Source of the DNA: Vulcanibacillus modesticaldus
Lineage (GTDB): Bacteria; Bacillota; Bacilli; Tepidibacillales; Tepidibacillaceae
DNA length: 64,000 nucleotides
Reading direction: 5' to 3'
Assembly (NCBI RefSeq): GCF_001730235.1
Contig: NZ_MIJF01000089.1
Coordinates: forward strand, 1 to 64,000
Part shown: piece after piece, positions 40,178-52,673 of the stretch
Layout of the letters: each line of letters opens with the position of its first letter
How positions within the stretch are numbered: the first letter of the stretch is position 1
Program-made: the position numbers and the translations under genes
Notes under the pieces: model-generated
What the model saw: the letters and a program-made list of their open reading frames with translations, nothing else
What the model was told of the DNA's origin: nothing
Database searches by the model: none

Positions 40178-40801
40178 ATGCCTAAAGTAGCTTTATATAA
40201 TATAAGTGGGACTCAAGTTGGAGAAATCGAATTATCTGATGCAATCTTTGGAATCGAACCAAATGAGTCAGTACTTTATGATGCAGTTATTATGCAACGT
40301 GCTTCAGAGCGTCAAGGAACTCATAAGGTTAAAGGTCGTTCTGAAGTAAGAGGAGGAGGAAGAAAGCCGTGGCGTCAAAAGGGAACAGGTCGTGCCCGTC
40401 AAGGTAGTATTCGTGCTCCTCAATGGGTTGGTGGTGGAACTGTATTTGGACCTACTCCACGAAGCTATGCATATAAACTTCCAAAGAAAGTTCGCCGTTT
40501 AGCTTTAAAATCAGCCCTTTCTACAAAGGTATTAGATAAAGAACTTATTGTATTAGATGAGTTAGTTTTATCTGCGCCAAAGACTAAAGAAATGGCAAAC
40601 ATTTTAAGTAATTTAAATGCAGATCGTAAGGCTTTAATTGTTGATAGAGATTATAATGATAATATTGCATTATCTTCTCGCAACATTCCAGGAGTTAAAT
40701 TTGTATCTGCTGATGGAATCAACGTTCTTGATATCTTAAATCATGACAAATTGATCATCACTAAAGAGGCAGTGGCGAAGATAGAGGAGGTGCTTGTATA
40801 A
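40178..40801 (+). CDS. rplD: 50S ribosomal protein L4
   Basis: L4 (207 residues) lines the exit tunnel with the loop [20 protein letters not shown], where macrolide-resistance changes occur; the loop here is normal. It starts [17 protein letters not shown]. Its stop overlaps the rplW start by one base. Confidence 0.97.
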   Translation: MPKVALYNISGTQVGEIELSDAIFGIEPNESVLYDAVIMQRASERQGTHKVKGRSEVRGGGRKPWRQKGTGRARQGSIRAPQWVGGGTVFGPTPRSYAYKLPKKVRRLALKSALSTKVLDKELIVLDELVLSAPKTKEMANILSNLNADRKALIVDRDYNDNIALSSRNIPGVKFVSADGINVLDILNHDKLIITKEAVAKIEEVLV

Positions 40802-41088
40802 TGAAAAATCCTCGCGATATTATAAAGCGCCCTGTGTTAACAGAAAAAACTAGCGATCTTATGGCTGAAAACAAATATGTGTTTGAAGTTGACATGAAAT
40901 CAAACAAAACTGAGATTAAAGCTGCTATCGAAAGTATCTTCGGGGTAAAAGTTAAAAAGGTTAACCTAGTTAAAATGCCTGCAAAACCAAAACGATATGG
41001 ACGTTATAGTGGATATACTTCTGAGTGGAAAAAGGCTATCGTAACCTTAACCGAGGATAGCAAAGCTTTGGAATTATTTGAAGTTTAA
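40801..41088 (+). CDS. rplW: 50S ribosomal protein L23
   Basis: L23 (95 residues) sits at the tunnel exit and docks trigger factor and SRP. It begins [17 protein letters not shown] and has the loop [20 protein letters not shown]. It is translationally coupled to rplD (TAATG overlap). Confidence 0.97.
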   Translation: MKNPRDIIKRPVLTEKTSDLMAENKYVFEVDMKSNKTEIKAAIESIFGVKVKKVNLVKMPAKPKRYGRYSGYTSEWKKAIVTLTEDSKALELFEV

Positions 41089-41116
41089 TATATAGAAGAA
41101 AAGGAGGGAAATAACA

Positions 41117-41947
41117 ATGGGAATTAAGAAATACAAACCAACCTCTGCTGGTAGACGTGGAATGTCTGTTTCTACTTTCGACGAAATTACTACGGATAAA
41201 CCAGAAAAATCACTTTTGGCGCCACTAAACAAAAAGGCTGGCCGTAACAATCAAGGAAAATTAACAGTTCGCCATAAGGGTGGCGGTCATAAGCGACAAT
41301 ACCGTATCATTGACTTCAAGCGAAATAAAGATGGCATACCAGGACGCGTTGCTACAATTGAATACGATCCAAACCGTTCTGCAAACATTGCATTAATCAA
41401 CTATGTTGATGGTGAGAAGAGATATATCATTGCACCTAACGGATTAAAAGTTGGTGACATGATCGAATCAGGACCGCAAGCTGATATTAAGGTGGGAAAT
41501 GCACTTCCACTTGAAAATATTCCTGTTGGTACTATCATCCACAATATCGAAATGAAACCTGGTAAGGGTGGACAATTGGTTCGTGCTGCTGGAGCAGAGG
41601 CTCAACTTCTTGGTAAAGATGGCGATTATGCGATTATTCGTCTAAGCTCTGGTGAAGTACGAATGATTCGTAAAGAGTGTAAAGCGACAATCGGTCAAGT
41701 TGGTAACCTAGATCACGAAAATATTAGTATTGGTAAAGCAGGACGTTCCCGTTGGTTAGGAAAGAGACCTACCGTTCGTGGAGTTGTTATGAACCCTAAT
41801 GACCATCCACACGGTGGAGGAGAAGGTAAAGCTCCAATCGGACGTAAATCACCTGTTACACCTTGGGGTAAACCAACATTGGGATACAAAACTCGTAAGA
41901 AAAATAACACTTCTGATAAGTACATTATTCGCCGTCGTAAGAAGTAA
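41117..41947 (+). CDS. rplB: 50S ribosomal protein L2
   Basis: L2 (276 residues) is required for subunit joining. It starts [20 protein letters not shown] and contains [18 protein letters not shown] and the C-terminal [20 protein letters not shown] with the conserved histidine. AAAGGAGGG precedes the ATG. Confidence 0.98.
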   Translation: MGIKKYKPTSAGRRGMSVSTFDEITTDKPEKSLLAPLNKKAGRNNQGKLTVRHKGGGHKRQYRIIDFKRNKDGIPGRVATIEYDPNRSANIALINYVDGEKRYIIAPNGLKVGDMIESGPQADIKVGNALPLENIPVGTIIHNIEMKPGKGGQLVRAAGAEAQLLGKDGDYAIIRLSSGEVRMIRKECKATIGQVGNLDHENISIGKAGRSRWLGKRPTVRGVVMNPNDHPHGGGEGKAPIGRKSPVTPWGKPTLGYKTRKKNNTSDKYIIRRRKK

Positions 41948-42015
41948 ATATAAGATGTTGATGGTTTAAATATAAGATTATAATCTATTCTGCCATCTTG
42001 AAGGGAGGTTTATTA

Positions 42016-42294
42016 ATGGGACGTAGCTTAAAAAAGGGACCTTTTGTAGATGATCATTTAATGAAAAAAGTAATAGAATTAAACGAAAAGAACGAAAAGA
42101 AAGTCATTAAAACATGGTCTCGTCGTTCTACGATTTTCCCTGAATTTGTTGGACATACTATAGCAGTACATGATGGTCGTAAACACGTGCCTGTATATAT
42201 AACTGAAGATATGGTAGGGCATAAATTAGGTGAGTTTGCTCCTACTCGTACTTACAAAGGACACGCGGACGACGATAAGAAAACTAAGCGCTAA
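42016..42294 (+). CDS. rpsS: 30S ribosomal protein S19
   Basis: S19 (92 residues) binds the 30S head with S13. It starts [19 protein letters not shown] and has [23 protein letters not shown] 42016 follows GGGAGG; the longer in-frame TTG start at 41998 overlaps that site. Confidence 0.97.
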   Translation: MGRSLKKGPFVDDHLMKKVIELNEKNEKKVIKTWSRRSTIFPEFVGHTIAVHDGRKHVPVYITEDMVGHKLGEFAPTRTYKGHADDDKKTKR

Positions 42295-42318
42295 TCGAAT
42301 TGAGAGGAGGTACAGTGA

Positions 42319-42660
42319 ATGCAAGCTAAAGCTGTAGCTAAATATGTACGGATTGCTCCTCGTAAAGTGAGTCTTGTATTAGACCTAATTCGGGGCAAAG
42401 AAGTTGGAGAAGCTATTGCAATCCTTCGTCATACTCCAAAGGCGGCTTCCCCAGTTATTGAAAAGTTAATCAATTCTGCAATTGCGAATGCAGAGCATAA
42501 CTATAACATGGATGTAGAAAAACTAGTTGTAAGTGAGGCTTACGCAAACCAAGGTCCAACTTTGAAACGTTTCCGTCCAAGAGCAATGGGACGTGCAAGT
42601 CGAATCAACAAGCGTACCAGCCACATTACTGTAGTATTAACTGAAAAAAAGGAGGGATAA
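42319..42660 (+). CDS. rplV: 50S ribosomal protein L22
   Basis: L22 (113 residues) lines the exit tunnel. It starts [20 protein letters not shown], contains AEHNYNMD and [20 protein letters not shown], and ends with the tunnel hairpin and strand [12 protein letters not shown]. It lies between rpsS and rpsC. Confidence 0.97.
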   Translation: MQAKAVAKYVRIAPRKVSLVLDLIRGKEVGEAIAILRHTPKAASPVIEKLINSAIANAEHNYNMDVEKLVVSEAYANQGPTLKRFRPRAMGRASRINKRTSHITVVLTEKKEG

Positions 42661-42663
42661 ATC

Positions 42664-43326
42664 GTGGGACAAAAAGTTAATCCGATAGGACTTCGCGTAG
42701 GAATTATTCGTGATTGGGAGTCTAAATGGTTCGCTGAGAAAGATTATGCTGATTTACTACATGAAGACATCAAAATCCGTGAAGTGCTAAAGAAGCGATT
42801 ATATGATGCGGCTGTTTCCCATATCGAGATTGAAAGGGCAGCAAACCGTATTAATGTAACAATTCACACAGCAAAACCTGGAATGGTAATCGGTAAAGGT
42901 GGAGCTGAAGTTGAAAATCTTCGTCAATTAGTAACTAAGATGACTGATAAAAAAGTTCACATAAATATTTCTGAAATTAAGAACCCTGAACTTGATGCTC
43001 AATTAGTTGCTGAGAATATAGCACAACAATTAGAGCGTCGTATCTCTTTCCGTCGTGCAATGAAACAAGCGATTCAACGCACAATGCGTGCCGGTGCTAA
43101 AGGGATCAAAACTTTAGTTAGTGGACGTCTTGGCGGAGCGGAGATTGCTCGTAGTGAAGGCTATAGCGAGGGAACTGTTCCACTTCATACTCTTCGTGCG
43201 GATATTGACTATGGAACAGCAGAAGCGCATACAACCTATGGACGTTTAGGGGTTAAAGTTTGGATATATCGTGGAGAAGTTCTTCCTGTAGCGAAGAACA
43301 AAAAAGCTAAGGAAGGAGGCAGATAA
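42664..43326 (+). CDS. rpsC: 30S ribosomal protein S3
   Basis: S3 (220 residues) forms part of the mRNA entry channel. It starts (GTG) with [20 protein letters not shown], has the KH-domain loop [14 protein letters not shown], and ends with the domain containing [26 protein letters not shown] lies just before the GTG. Confidence 0.97.
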   Translation: MGQKVNPIGLRVGIIRDWESKWFAEKDYADLLHEDIKIREVLKKRLYDAAVSHIEIERAANRINVTIHTAKPGMVIGKGGAEVENLRQLVTKMTDKKVHINISEIKNPELDAQLVAENIAQQLERRISFRRAMKQAIQRTMRAGAKGIKTLVSGRLGGAEIARSEGYSEGTVPLHTLRADIDYGTAEAHTTYGRLGVKVWIYRGEVLPVAKNKKAKEGGR

Positions 43327-43328
43327 TT

Positions 43329-43763
43329 ATGTTGATGCCAAAACGTGTTAAACACCGCAAAGAACACCGTGGTAAAATGCGCGGGCGTGCAAAAGGTGGT
43401 ACTGAAGTAGCATTTGGTGAATTTGGGTTACAAGCATTAGAGCCGGCTTGGATTACTAACAGACAAATTGAAGCAGCTCGTATTGCGATGACACGTTATA
43501 TTAAACGTGGTGGTAAGGTTTGGATTAAAATTTTCCCTTCAAAACCTATTACACAAAAGCCACTAGAGGTTCGAATGGGTAGTGGTAAAGGTTCACCTGA
43601 GAAATGGGTTGCGGTTGTAAAGCCAGGTAAAGTATTATTTGAATTAGCTGGTGTATCTGAAGAGGTAGCGCGTGAAGCTATGCGTCTGGCATCCCATAAG
43701 CTGCCAATTAAAACTAAGTTTGTAAAGCGTGAAGAAGTGGGTGGTGACGCAAATGAAAGCTAA
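43329..43763 (+). CDS. rplP: 50S ribosomal protein L16
   Basis: L16 (144 residues) sits near the A site and 5S rRNA. It starts [20 protein letters not shown] and has [19 protein letters not shown] and [19 protein letters not shown]. Its end overlaps the rpmC start by 11 bases. Confidence 0.97.
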   Translation: MLMPKRVKHRKEHRGKMRGRAKGGTEVAFGEFGLQALEPAWITNRQIEAARIAMTRYIKRGGKVWIKIFPSKPITQKPLEVRMGSGKGSPEKWVAVVKPGKVLFELAGVSEEVAREAMRLASHKLPIKTKFVKREEVGGDANES

Positions 43764-43953
43764 TGAACTAAGAAATATGACCACTGCTGAAATTGAGCAA
43801 AAAATTAATTCTCTTAAAGAAGAGCTTTTCAACCTCCGTTTTCAATTAGCGACGGGTCAATTAGAGAATACAGCTCGTATTAAAGAAGTGCGTAAGGGAA
43901 TCGCACGTGCTAAGACTGTATTGCGTGAAAGAGAATTAGGGATTAATAAGTAA
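43753..43953 (+). CDS. rpmC: 50S ribosomal protein L29
   Basis: L29 (66 residues) is at the tunnel exit next to L23. It starts [18 protein letters not shown] and has the conserved [23 protein letters not shown] 43753 lies inside the end of rplP and matches the B. subtilis start; the frame is open further up to 43729. Confidence 0.96.
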   Translation: MKANELRNMTTAEIEQKINSLKEELFNLRFQLATGQLENTARIKEVRKGIARAKTVLRERELGINK

Positions 43954-43974
43954 ACCCTGAAAGGAGGTTAAATA

Positions 43975-44238
43975 ATGTCTGAACGTAATCAACGTAAAGT
44001 TCAAGTTGGTAAAGTAGTTAGCGACAAGATGGATAAGACTATTGTAGTTGCTGTTGAGACTTACAAAAAGCATCCGTTATACGGCAAGCGCATTAAATAT
44101 ACAAAGAAATTCAAAGCTCACGATGAGAACAATCAAGCAAAGATTGGCGATATCGTGAAGATTATGGAAACAAGACCATTATCTAAGGATAAGCGTTGGA
44201 GATTAGTTGAGATTGTTGAAGAAGCAATCATCATATAA
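43975..44238 (+). CDS. rpsQ: 30S ribosomal protein S17
   Basis: S17 (87 residues) is a primary 16S rRNA-binding protein with an OB fold. It starts [20 protein letters not shown] and has [20 protein letters not shown] and the loop [16 protein letters not shown]. Confidence 0.97.
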   Translation: MSERNQRKVQVGKVVSDKMDKTIVVAVETYKKHPLYGKRIKYTKKFKAHDENNQAKIGDIVKIMETRPLSKDKRWRLVEIVEEAIII

Positions 44239-44284
44239 TATGACAGTTAATCTAGACTGATGTTCCGAAGGGAGGGACTTTTGA

Positions 44285-44653
44285 ATGATTCAGCCACAAA
44301 CAATTTTAAATGTAGCTGATAATTCTGGAGCTAAAAAATTAATGGCTATTAAGGTTTTAGGTGGTTCAAAGAGAAAATTCGCTAACATTGGAGATATCAT
44401 TGTTTGTTCCGTTAAGGAAGCAACACCAGGTGGCGTTGTTAAGAAAGGTGACGTAGTTAAAGCTGTTATTGTACGTTCTAAGCGAGGAACTAGACGTAGT
44501 GATGGATCTTACATTAAATTTGACGAAAATGCAGCAGTTATCGTTAAAGATGATAAGAGTCCTCGTGGGACACGTATTTTTGGACCTGTAGCACGTGAAT
44601 TACGTGAAAAAGACTTTATGAAAATCGTTTCTTTAGCTCCTGAAGTCATTTAA
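44285..44653 (+). CDS. rplN: 50S ribosomal protein L14
   Basis: L14 (122 residues) is on the subunit interface. It starts [20 protein letters not shown] and includes [20 protein letters not shown] and [20 protein letters not shown]. It opens the part of the cluster that E. coli calls spc, with no new promoter visible here. Confidence 0.97.
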   Translation: MIQPQTILNVADNSGAKKLMAIKVLGGSKRKFANIGDIIVCSVKEATPGGVVKKGDVVKAVIVRSKRGTRRSDGSYIKFDENAAVIVKDDKSPRGTRIFGPVARELREKDFMKIVSLAPEVI

Positions 44654-44678
44654 TCTATACTGTAAGGAGGTGCATTTA

Positions 44679-45014
44679 ATGAAATCCTCAAAAAACAAAC
44701 TACATGTTAAAAAAGGTGACACTGTAATTGTAATCAGTGGTAAGGATAAAGGTAAAAAGGGACGTGTATTGCAAGCTTATCCACAGGAAAACCGTGTACT
44801 AGTTGAAGGAGTAAATCTTGTTAAAAAACATACTCGTCCTTCTCAAGCAAATCCACAAGGTGGTATTATAACTCAAGAAGCTCCAATACACGCATCTAAT
44901 GTTATGTTAGTAGATCCAAAAACTGGTGGAGTGACAAGAGTTGGATATAAAGTTTTAGAAAATGGGAAAAAAGTGCGGGTTGCTAAAAAATCTGGCGAAG
45001 TAATTGACAAGTAG
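44679..45014 (+). CDS. rplX: 50S ribosomal protein L24
   Basis: L24 (111 residues) starts 50S assembly. It has the N-terminal KOW motif [20 protein letters not shown] and [23 protein letters not shown] 44679 follows AAGGAGGTG; the in-frame TTG-type start at 44670 is in that site. Confidence 0.97.
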   Translation: MKSSKNKLHVKKGDTVIVISGKDKGKKGRVLQAYPQENRVLVEGVNLVKKHTRPSQANPQGGIITQEAPIHASNVMLVDPKTGGVTRVGYKVLENGKKVRVAKKSGEVIDK

Positions 45015-45040
45015 TCAGGTGAAGGAAGGAGGTCTAAATT

Positions 45041-45583
45041 ATGACAGCAAGGTTAAAAGAAAAATATCTTAATGAAATTACTCCAGCATTGATGAAAAAA
45101 TTTAATTATAAATCAGTAATGGAAGTGCCTCGTATTGAAAAGGTTGTAATCAATATGGGACTAGGAGAAGCTGTACAAAATCCAAAAATTTTGGATAGTG
45201 CAGTAGCTGATTTAGAACAAATAGCTGGACAAAAACCAGTAATTACTCGTGCAAAGAAATCCATCGCTGGTTTTAAATTACGTGAGGGAATGCCAATCGG
45301 TGCAAAGGTAACACTTCGTGGTGAGCGTATGTATCACTTCATCGATAAATTATTTAATATTGCACTTCCACGTGTTCGTGACTTCCGTGGTGTTTCAAAT
45401 AAAGCTTTTGATGGACGCGGTAACTATACCTTAGGACTAAAAGAACAATTAGTGTTCCCAGAAATTGATTATGATAAAATCGATAAACTTCGTGGTATGG
45501 ACATTGTTTTCGTAACAACTGCAAATACTGATGAAGAGGCACATGAGTTATTAAGTCTATTAGGAATGCCGTTTGCAAAATAA
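45041..45583 (+). CDS. rplE: 50S ribosomal protein L5
   Basis: L5 (180 residues) binds 5S rRNA and contacts the P-site tRNA. It starts [20 protein letters not shown], has [20 protein letters not shown] and the C-terminal [22 protein letters not shown] precedes the ATG. Confidence 0.98.
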   Translation: MTARLKEKYLNEITPALMKKFNYKSVMEVPRIEKVVINMGLGEAVQNPKILDSAVADLEQIAGQKPVITRAKKSIAGFKLREGMPIGAKVTLRGERMYHFIDKLFNIALPRVRDFRGVSNKAFDGRGNYTLGLKEQLVFPEIDYDKIDKLRGMDIVFVTTANTDEEAHELLSLLGMPFAK

Positions 45584-45594
45584 CTCTAATTTGA

Positions 45595-45792
<198 letters not shown>

Positions 45793-45819
45793 ACCCAGTT
45801 AGGGAAGGAGGCTATCAAT

Positions 45820-46218
45820 ATGGCGATGACAGATCCAATTGCTGATATGCTTACTCGTATCAGAAATGCAAATATTGTTCGTCACGAGATTGTTGAAGTA
45901 CCAGCTTCAAACATCAAGAAAGAAATTGCTGAAATTTTAAAGCGTGAAGGTTTCATTCGTGACGCAGAATATATTGAAGATGACAAACAAGGTATAATCC
46001 GTTTATTCTTAAAATACGGACCAAATAATGAACGTGTAATTACTGGATTAAAGCGAATTAGTAAACCAGGTTTACGTGTTTATGCAAAGTATAACGAAAT
46101 TCCAAGAGTACTTGGAGGATTAGGAATCGCAATCATCTCTACCTCTCAAGGTGTGATGACTGATAAAGAAGCTCGTAAAGCAAAAGTGGGCGGAGAAGTT
46201 CTTGCTTACATCTGGTAA
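45820..46218 (+). CDS. rpsH: 30S ribosomal protein S8
   Basis: S8 (132 residues) binds helix 21 of 16S rRNA. It starts [18 protein letters not shown] and includes [20 protein letters not shown] and the signature [23 protein letters not shown] 45826 is an alternative start. Confidence 0.98.
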   Translation: MAMTDPIADMLTRIRNANIVRHEIVEVPASNIKKEIAEILKREGFIRDAEYIEDDKQGIIRLFLKYGPNNERVITGLKRISKPGLRVYAKYNEIPRVLGGLGIAIISTSQGVMTDKEARKAKVGGEVLAYIW

Positions 46219-46248
46219 TAGAACTTAAATCCGATTGGAGGTGTAAGA

Positions 46249-46785
46249 ATGTCTCGTATTGGAAAGAAACCAGTTGAAATACCAGCTGGTGTAGAAGTAA
46301 CGATCGATGGTACTGTAGTTAGTGTTAAAGGACCGAAAGGAACTTTAACTAGGACATTCCATAATGATATCAAAATTATCAAAGAAGGAAATGAAGTAAT
46401 TGTAGAACGTCCTTCTGATAATAAATTACATCGTGCATTACACGGTACTACCCGTAGTATAATCAGCAACATGGTAGAAGGCGTAACTAAGGGGTTTGAG
46501 AAGACATTAGAATTAGTTGGTGTTGGATACCGTGCTGCTAAATCTGGTAAAAAAGTAACATTAAGTGTTGGTTACTCTCATCCAGTTGAATTCCTACCTG
46601 AAGAAGGTATTGACCTTGAGGTACCAGAACCAACTAAGATTATCGTTAAAGGAATCGATAAAGAGCGTGTTGGTGCTACTGCAGCGAAAATTAGATCAAT
46701 CCGTAAACCAGAACCTTATAAAGGTAAAGGTATTAAATACGCTGATGAACGTATTCGTCGTAAGGTTGGTAAAACTGGTAAGTAA
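46249..46785 (+). CDS. rplF: 50S ribosomal protein L6
   Basis: L6 (178 residues) is at the factor-binding site. It starts [20 protein letters not shown] and has [20 protein letters not shown] and the C-terminal [29 protein letters not shown] precedes the ATG. Confidence 0.98.
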   Translation: MSRIGKKPVEIPAGVEVTIDGTVVSVKGPKGTLTRTFHNDIKIIKEGNEVIVERPSDNKLHRALHGTTRSIISNMVEGVTKGFEKTLELVGVGYRAAKSGKKVTLSVGYSHPVEFLPEEGIDLEVPEPTKIIVKGIDKERVGATAAKIRSIRKPEPYKGKGIKYADERIRRKVGKTGK

Positions 46786-46816
46786 TGCTTTCGCTTAACG
46801 AAGGGAGTGAATCCGG

Positions 46817-47185
46817 TTGATTAATAAAACAAATAAAAATAAAATCCGTAAGAAAAGACACTTACGTATGAGAAAAAATATTGTTGGTACAGCACAAAGA
46901 CCTCGTTTAAACGTATTCCGTTCTTCAAAACACATTTATGCTCAATTAATCGATGATGTTACAGGAACTACTTTAGTTTCTGCATCAACATTAGATAGCG
47001 AACTTAAAGATAAGATTAGTAACGGTGGTAATGTTGAAGCAGCTAAATTAGTTGGAGAACTTGTTGCTAAAAGAGCTGTTGAAAAAGGTTATGCGAGCGT
47101 AGTTTTTGATAGAGGTGGATATCTGTACCACGGAAGAATCAAAGCCTTAGCTGAAGCTGCTCGAGAAGCAGGACTTCAGTTTTAA
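46817..47185 (+). CDS. rplR: 50S ribosomal protein L18
   Basis: L18 (122 residues) binds 5S rRNA. It has the basic N-terminus [16 protein letters not shown], the block [20 protein letters not shown] and the C-terminal [20 protein letters not shown]. The likely start is TTG 46817 after AAGGGAGTG. Confidence 0.96.
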   Translation: MINKTNKNKIRKKRHLRMRKNIVGTAQRPRLNVFRSSKHIYAQLIDDVTGTTLVSASTLDSELKDKISNGGNVEAAKLVGELVAKRAVEKGYASVVFDRGGYLYHGRIKALAEAAREAGLQF

Positions 47186-47208
47186 CAAGACATGAAGGAG
47201 GGAAAAAC

Positions 47209-47706
47209 ATGCGTATTGACCCAAATACACTTGATTTGCAAGAAAAAGTGGTTAACATCAACCGAGTAGCTAAAGTTGTTAAAGGTGGACGTCGCTTTAG
47301 TTTTAGTGCTTTGGTTGTTGTTGGGGACAAAAATGGCTGGGTTGGTGCTGGTATAGGTAAAGCATCTGAAGTACCTGATGCTATCCGTAAGGGTATTGAA
47401 GATGCTAAGAAAAACTTAATCCATGTACCACTGGTTGGTTCAACTATACCTCATCCAATTACTGGAGAGTTTGGTGCAGGAAAAGTATTCTTAAAACCTG
47501 CTTCAGAAGGTACTGGAGTTATAGCTGGTGGACCAGTTCGTGCAGTACTTGAATTAGCAGGAATCGGGGATATTTTAACTAAATCTTTAGGTTCTTCAAA
47601 TTCAATTAACATGGTTAAGGCAACTTTAGAAGGACTAAATAGTTTAAAAAGTGTTGAAGAAGTTGCTAAATTACGTGGAAAAACAGTTGAAGAACTTTTA
47701 GGATAG
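47209..47706 (+). CDS. rpsE: 30S ribosomal protein S5
   Basis: S5 (165 residues) helps fidelity and mRNA entry. It begins [20 protein letters not shown] and has [20 protein letters not shown] and the signature [20 protein letters not shown]. The loop where spectinomycin resistance arises looks normal. Confidence 0.97.
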   Translation: MRIDPNTLDLQEKVVNINRVAKVVKGGRRFSFSALVVVGDKNGWVGAGIGKASEVPDAIRKGIEDAKKNLIHVPLVGSTIPHPITGEFGAGKVFLKPASEGTGVIAGGPVRAVLELAGIGDILTKSLGSSNSINMVKATLEGLNSLKSVEEVAKLRGKTVEELLG

Positions 47707-47717
47707 GAGGGAGTATC

Positions 47718-47906
47718 ATGGCAAAAAAATTACAAATCACCCTCAAACGCAGTTTAATTGGTCGTCCAGAAACTCAAAGAGTTACTGTTAAAACTTTAGG
47801 ACTTAGAAAGTTAAATCAAACTGTCGTTCACAATGATAACCCTGCTATTCGCGGGATGATTAATAAAGTGAGTCATTTAGTTGAAGTAACAGAAGTTGAT
47901 GAATAA
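47718..47906 (+). CDS. rpmD: 50S ribosomal protein L30
   Basis: L30 (62 residues) begins [20 protein letters not shown] and contains [20 protein letters not shown]. It lies between rpsE and rplO, as in all Bacillales clusters. Confidence 0.97.
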   Translation: MAKKLQITLKRSLIGRPETQRVTVKTLGLRKLNQTVVHNDNPAIRGMINKVSHLVEVTEVDE

Positions 47907-47936
47907 TAAATAGCTTTGTATAGGGGAGGTGTAATT

Positions 47937-48377
47937 GTGAAGTTACATGAACTCAAACCAGCAGAAGGTTCACGTCATACTAGAAAGCGTGTAGGTCGTG
48001 GTATTGCAACTGGAAATGGTAAAACAGCTGGACGTGGACAAAAAGGTCAAAAAGCTCGTTCTGGTGGGGGCGTTCGCCTTGGTTTTGAAGGTGGTCAAAC
48101 TCCATTAGCGCGCAGATTGCCAAAACGTGGATTTAAAAACCCAACTCGCAAAGAATACGCTATAATTAATTTAGACGTATTAAATCGTTTTGAGGCAGGT
48201 ACGGTTGTTACACCAGAATTACTTGAAGAAAAAGGCTATGTGAAGCAAGTGAAAGATGGTGTGAAGGTTTTAGGAAATGGAGAATTAAATGTAGGACTAA
48301 CTGTAAAAGCTCACAAGTTCTCCGAATCTGCTGTTAAGAAAATTGCTGCTGCCGGCGGCCAAACTGAGGTGATCTAA
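47937..48377 (+). CDS. rplO: 50S ribosomal protein L15
   Basis: L15 (146 residues) begins at GTG 47937 with [20 protein letters not shown]. The glycine-rich [20 protein letters not shown] follows, and the end contains [20 protein letters not shown]. The upstream in-frame start at 47916 lies before GGGGAGGTG. Its stop overlaps the secY ATG by one base. Confidence 0.97.
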   Translation: MKLHELKPAEGSRHTRKRVGRGIATGNGKTAGRGQKGQKARSGGGVRLGFEGGQTPLARRLPKRGFKNPTRKEYAIINLDVLNRFEAGTVVTPELLEEKGYVKQVKDGVKVLGNGELNVGLTVKAHKFSESAVKKIAAAGGQTEVI

Positions 48378-49669
48378 TGTTTGCAACGGTCTCCAATATT
48401 TTTAGGGTAGAGGATTTACGTAAGCGAATTATCTTTACCCTTTTGATGCTTGTTGTTTTCCGAATTGGTAGTTTTATTCCAGTGCCGAATATTAATAGTG
48501 AGGCATTAATGCCACTTACAGAAAGAGATATTTTTGGATTATTGGACACCTTTTCTGGAGGGGCTTTAAAACAATTTTCTATCTTTGCGTTAGGAATAAT
48601 GCCTTATATTACGGCATCTATCATTGTTCAGCTATTAACTATGGATGTAGTTCCGAAGTTTGCTGAATGGGCACGACAAGGAGAAGCAGGACGTAGAAAA
48701 CTAGCGCAGTTTACTCGTTACGGAACAGTTGTCTTAGGATTTATTCAGGCTATTGGATTTTCAATCAGTTTCAATAGATTATATCCAGGGCTTGTTATAG
48801 ATCCAGGATTTGTTACTTATCTATTGATTGCAATTACATTAACAGCAGGAACAGCATTTCTAATGTGGTTAGGTGAGCAAATCACCGAGAATGGGATAGG
48901 TAATGGTATTTCAATTATCATTTTTGCTGGTATTGTCGCACGAATTCCTGACGCATTAGCAGCGATTTTTGCAACTGAGATTGGAGACGCAGGAGATCTA
49001 CTATTTATTAATATAGTTAAAACATTGCTAATTGCACTTGTTGTTATTTTAATCGTTGTTGGTGTTATCTATGTGCAACAGGGCGTTAGAAAGATACCAG
49101 TTAACTATGCAAAGCGCGTAGTGGGTAGAAAAATGTACGGTGGCCAGTCTACTTATATTCCATTTAAAGTTAATTCTGCTGGGGTAATTCCAGTAATTTT
49201 TGCCTTATCATTGTTGATGTTCCCATCAACTATTGCAAGTTTTTGGGCAGGGAATGGAATAGCTGATTGGTTTATTCGTAATTTTAGTACCAACTCTGCA
49301 TTTGGGATTGCTCTTTATGTGTTACTAATCGTAGGTTTCACATACTTCTATACATTTGTTCAAATTAATCCAGTGCAAATGGCTGATAACATGAAGAAGA
49401 ATGGTGGGTATATTCCAGGTGTAAGACCAGGTAAAGCAACTTCTGCATATATTACTAAAGTGTTAAGCCGTATTACTTTGGCTGGTTCACTTTTCCTAGC
49501 AGCAGTTGCAATCTTACCGATACTCTTTACATCTTTTACTGATCTACCTCAATCAGTAAGAATCGGTGGTACTTCATTACTTATCGTAATTGGGGTAGCA
49601 CTAGATACAATGAAACAGATTGAATCCCAGCTTATTAAGAGACATTACGACGGTTTTATTAAGAAATAA
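48377..49669 (+). CDS. secY: Preprotein translocase subunit SecY
   Basis: SecY forms the protein-conducting channel in the membrane. The 430-residue protein has ten membrane helices. It has the conserved early block RIIFTLLMLVVFRIGSFIPV, the helix-2 segment FSGGALKQFSIFALGIMPYI, and the cytoplasmic loop VNPVQMADNMKKNGGYIPG-like region near residue 335. It overlaps rplO by one base (coupled translation). Its partner SecE is encoded 26 kb upstream. Confidence 0.97.
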   Translation: MFATVSNIFRVEDLRKRIIFTLLMLVVFRIGSFIPVPNINSEALMPLTERDIFGLLDTFSGGALKQFSIFALGIMPYITASIIVQLLTMDVVPKFAEWARQGEAGRRKLAQFTRYGTVVLGFIQAIGFSISFNRLYPGLVIDPGFVTYLLIAITLTAGTAFLMWLGEQITENGIGNGISIIIFAGIVARIPDALAAIFATEIGDAGDLLFINIVKTLLIALVVILIVVGVIYVQQGVRKIPVNYAKRVVGRKMYGGQSTYIPFKVNSAGVIPVIFALSLLMFPSTIASFWAGNGIADWFIRNFSTNSAFGIALYVLLIVGFTYFYTFVQINPVQMADNMKKNGGYIPGVRPGKATSAYITKVLSRITLAGSLFLAAVAILPILFTSFTDLPQSVRIGGTSLLIVIGVALDTMKQIESQLIKRHYDGFIKK

Positions 49670-49734
49670 TATTAACGCCTGACTTCTTAAGAGTTGGTCT
49701 TCATGTTGAAAGCAACGGCTTGATGGAGGGATGA

Positions 49735-50387
<653 letters not shown>

Positions 50388-50388
<1 letters not shown>

Positions 50389-51134
50389 TGATTATACGTA
50401 AGTCCGATTATGAAATTAAAATGATGCGAATTGCTGGACAAATCGTGGCGGAAACCCATCAAGTTTTGGCTAAGGCAATTCGCCCTGGTATTACAACAAA
50501 AGAGCTGGACCAGATTGCTGAAAATTTTATAAGAAGTAAAGGTGCCAGTCCTTCGTTTTTAGGCTATGCAGGCTTTCCAGCAAGTATTTGTACTTCAGTG
50601 AATAATGAGCTAGTCCATGGTATTCCTAGTAACCGTGTGCTAAAAGAAGGTGACATCATCAGTATAGATGTTGGCGCGGAGTATAAAGGTTATCATGGAG
50701 ATTCTGCTTGGACATATGGTATTGGGAAAATTTCAGAACAAGCTAAGAAATTGCTCAAAGTGACTGAAGAATCCTTGTATAAAGGGTTAGAAAAAGCATC
50801 TCCTGAATTTCGGCTATCTGATATTTCTCATGCTATACAACAGCATGTTGAGTCCCATGGTTTTTCGATAGTTAGGGAATACGTTGGCCACGGAATCGGT
50901 GAGAATCTTCATGAAGATCCTCAAATCCCAAATTTCGGGCCTCCAAATCGCGGACCTCGATTAAAACCAGGAATGGCCTTAGCTATTGAACCAATGGTTA
51001 ATGCAGGTAAGAGGTTTGTAAAAACCTTGACTGATCAATGGACAGTTGTTACTGAAGACAATTCTTTATGTGCGCATTTCGAACATACCATTGTAATAAC
51101 TGATAATGGTCATGAAATATTGACTAAATTATAG
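50388..51134 (+). CDS. map: Methionine aminopeptidase type I
   Basis: Map removes the initiator methionine from new proteins. The 248-residue pita-bread enzyme has the metal ligands in [17 protein letters not shown] (two aspartates) and [19 protein letters not shown] (histidine). Further ligands are in the later glutamates of [10 protein letters not shown] and FEHTIVITD. The start overlaps the adk stop (TAATG). Confidence 0.97.
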
Positions 51135-51142
51135 GTGAAAAT

Positions 51143-51454
51143 ATGAGTGATAATAGTTCATTGTTTCAAGTTGGTGAGATAGTTGAAATTTTAATGGGCC
51201 GAGACACTGGAAAATATGCAGTTGTATTAGAAATAATAAATGATCGCTACGTTATCATTGCAGATGGTGATAAACGAAAGTTTGATCATCCTAAAAAGAA
51301 AAACGTACGCCATTTAAGGACTACGGGATATATTTCAGAAGAGGTCGTAAAAAGTATAATGGAAGACAAAAGAGTATCGAATGCTAAATTGCGATATGTT
51401 CTTCAGAATTATATCTCTAATAATTTTAATGAGGACGAAAAGAAAGGGGAGTGA
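51143..51454 (+). CDS. KOW-domain RNA-binding protein, L14e/L6e/L27e-like
   Basis: The 103-residue protein starts with a KOW segment (FQVGEIVEILMGRDTGKYAVV) and ends with a charged helical tail. It resembles the small KOW proteins encoded between map and infA in Bacillales (B. subtilis ybzG). No precise function is known; ribosome or RNA binding is likely from the domain and its place. GGTGAAAAT precedes the ATG. Confidence 0.85.
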   Translation: MSDNSSLFQVGEIVEILMGRDTGKYAVVLEIINDRYVIIADGDKRKFDHPKKKNVRHLRTTGYISEEVVKSIMEDKRVSNAKLRYVLQNYISNNFNEDEKKGE

Positions 51455-51457
51455 ACC

Positions 51458-51822
<365 letters not shown>

Positions 51823-51842
51823 TCCAAGGAGGTGTTAATCTA

Positions 51843-52211
51843 ATGGCACGTATTGCAGGTGTAGACTTACCTCGCGATAAGCGAGTAGAAGTTGCATTAA
51901 CCTATATTTTCGGAATTGGACGTTCTACTTCAAAAAAGATTTTAGCTGAAACAGGGATTAATCCAGATACAAGAGTACGTGACTTAACAGAGGATGAAGT
52001 ATCTAAACTTCGTGAAGTAATCGATAAAAACATTAAGGTTGAGGGAGATCTGCGACGTGAGATTGCTCTTAATATTAAGCGCCTAATTGAAATAGGTTCT
52101 TACAGAGGCATTCGTCATCGTCGAGGACTACCTGTTCGTGGACAAAAAACTAAAACTAATGCTAGAACTAGAAAAGGTCCACGCCGTACTGTTGCTAATA
52201 AGAAGAAGTAA
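51843..52211 (+). CDS. rpsM: 30S ribosomal protein S13
   Basis: S13 (122 residues) is at the top of the 30S head and touches P-site tRNA. It starts [20 protein letters not shown] and has [20 protein letters not shown] and a basic C-terminal tail. Confidence 0.98.
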   Translation: MARIAGVDLPRDKRVEVALTYIFGIGRSTSKKILAETGINPDTRVRDLTEDEVSKLREVIDKNIKVEGDLRREIALNIKRLIEIGSYRGIRHRRGLPVRGQKTKTNARTRKGPRRTVANKKK

Positions 52212-52225
52212 GGAGGGATGACGAA

Positions 52226-52615
52226 ATGGCTAAAAGAACTACTAGAACTAAAAGGCGTGAGCGTAAGAATATTCAGAATGGAGTAGCACATATTAAGTCT
52301 ACTTTTAACAACACAATTGTAACCATTACCGACCCACATGGTAATGCGATATCTTGGAGTAGCGCTGGTGCTCTTGGATTTAAAGGTTCTCGTAAAAGCA
52401 CTCCATTTGCTGCACAAATGGCAGCGGAGGCTGCAGCAAAGGCAGCAATGGAACACGGCATGAAAACAGTAGAAGTACTAGTTAAAGGACCTGGTGCAGG
52501 TCGTGAAGCAGCTATTCGTTCCTTACAAGCTGCAGGTTTAGAAGTTAGTTTGATTAAAGACGTAACTCCTATTCCACATAACGGCTGCCGTCCACCAAAA
52601 CGCCGTCGTGTATAA
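52226..52615 (+). CDS. rpsK: 30S ribosomal protein S11
   Basis: S11 (129 residues) lies on the 30S platform. It contains [40 protein letters not shown] and the C-terminal [18 protein letters not shown]. It precedes rpoA after an unusually structured 203-base gap. Confidence 0.98.
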   Translation: MAKRTTRTKRRERKNIQNGVAHIKSTFNNTIVTITDPHGNAISWSSAGALGFKGSRKSTPFAAQMAAEAAAKAAMEHGMKTVEVLVKGPGAGREAAIRSLQAAGLEVSLIKDVTPIPHNGCRPPKRRRV

Positions 52616-52673
52616 TTATTTTGTTTATAGACGTATAGAATGCCTGAACATGTGAATAATAAAATGATAGGTT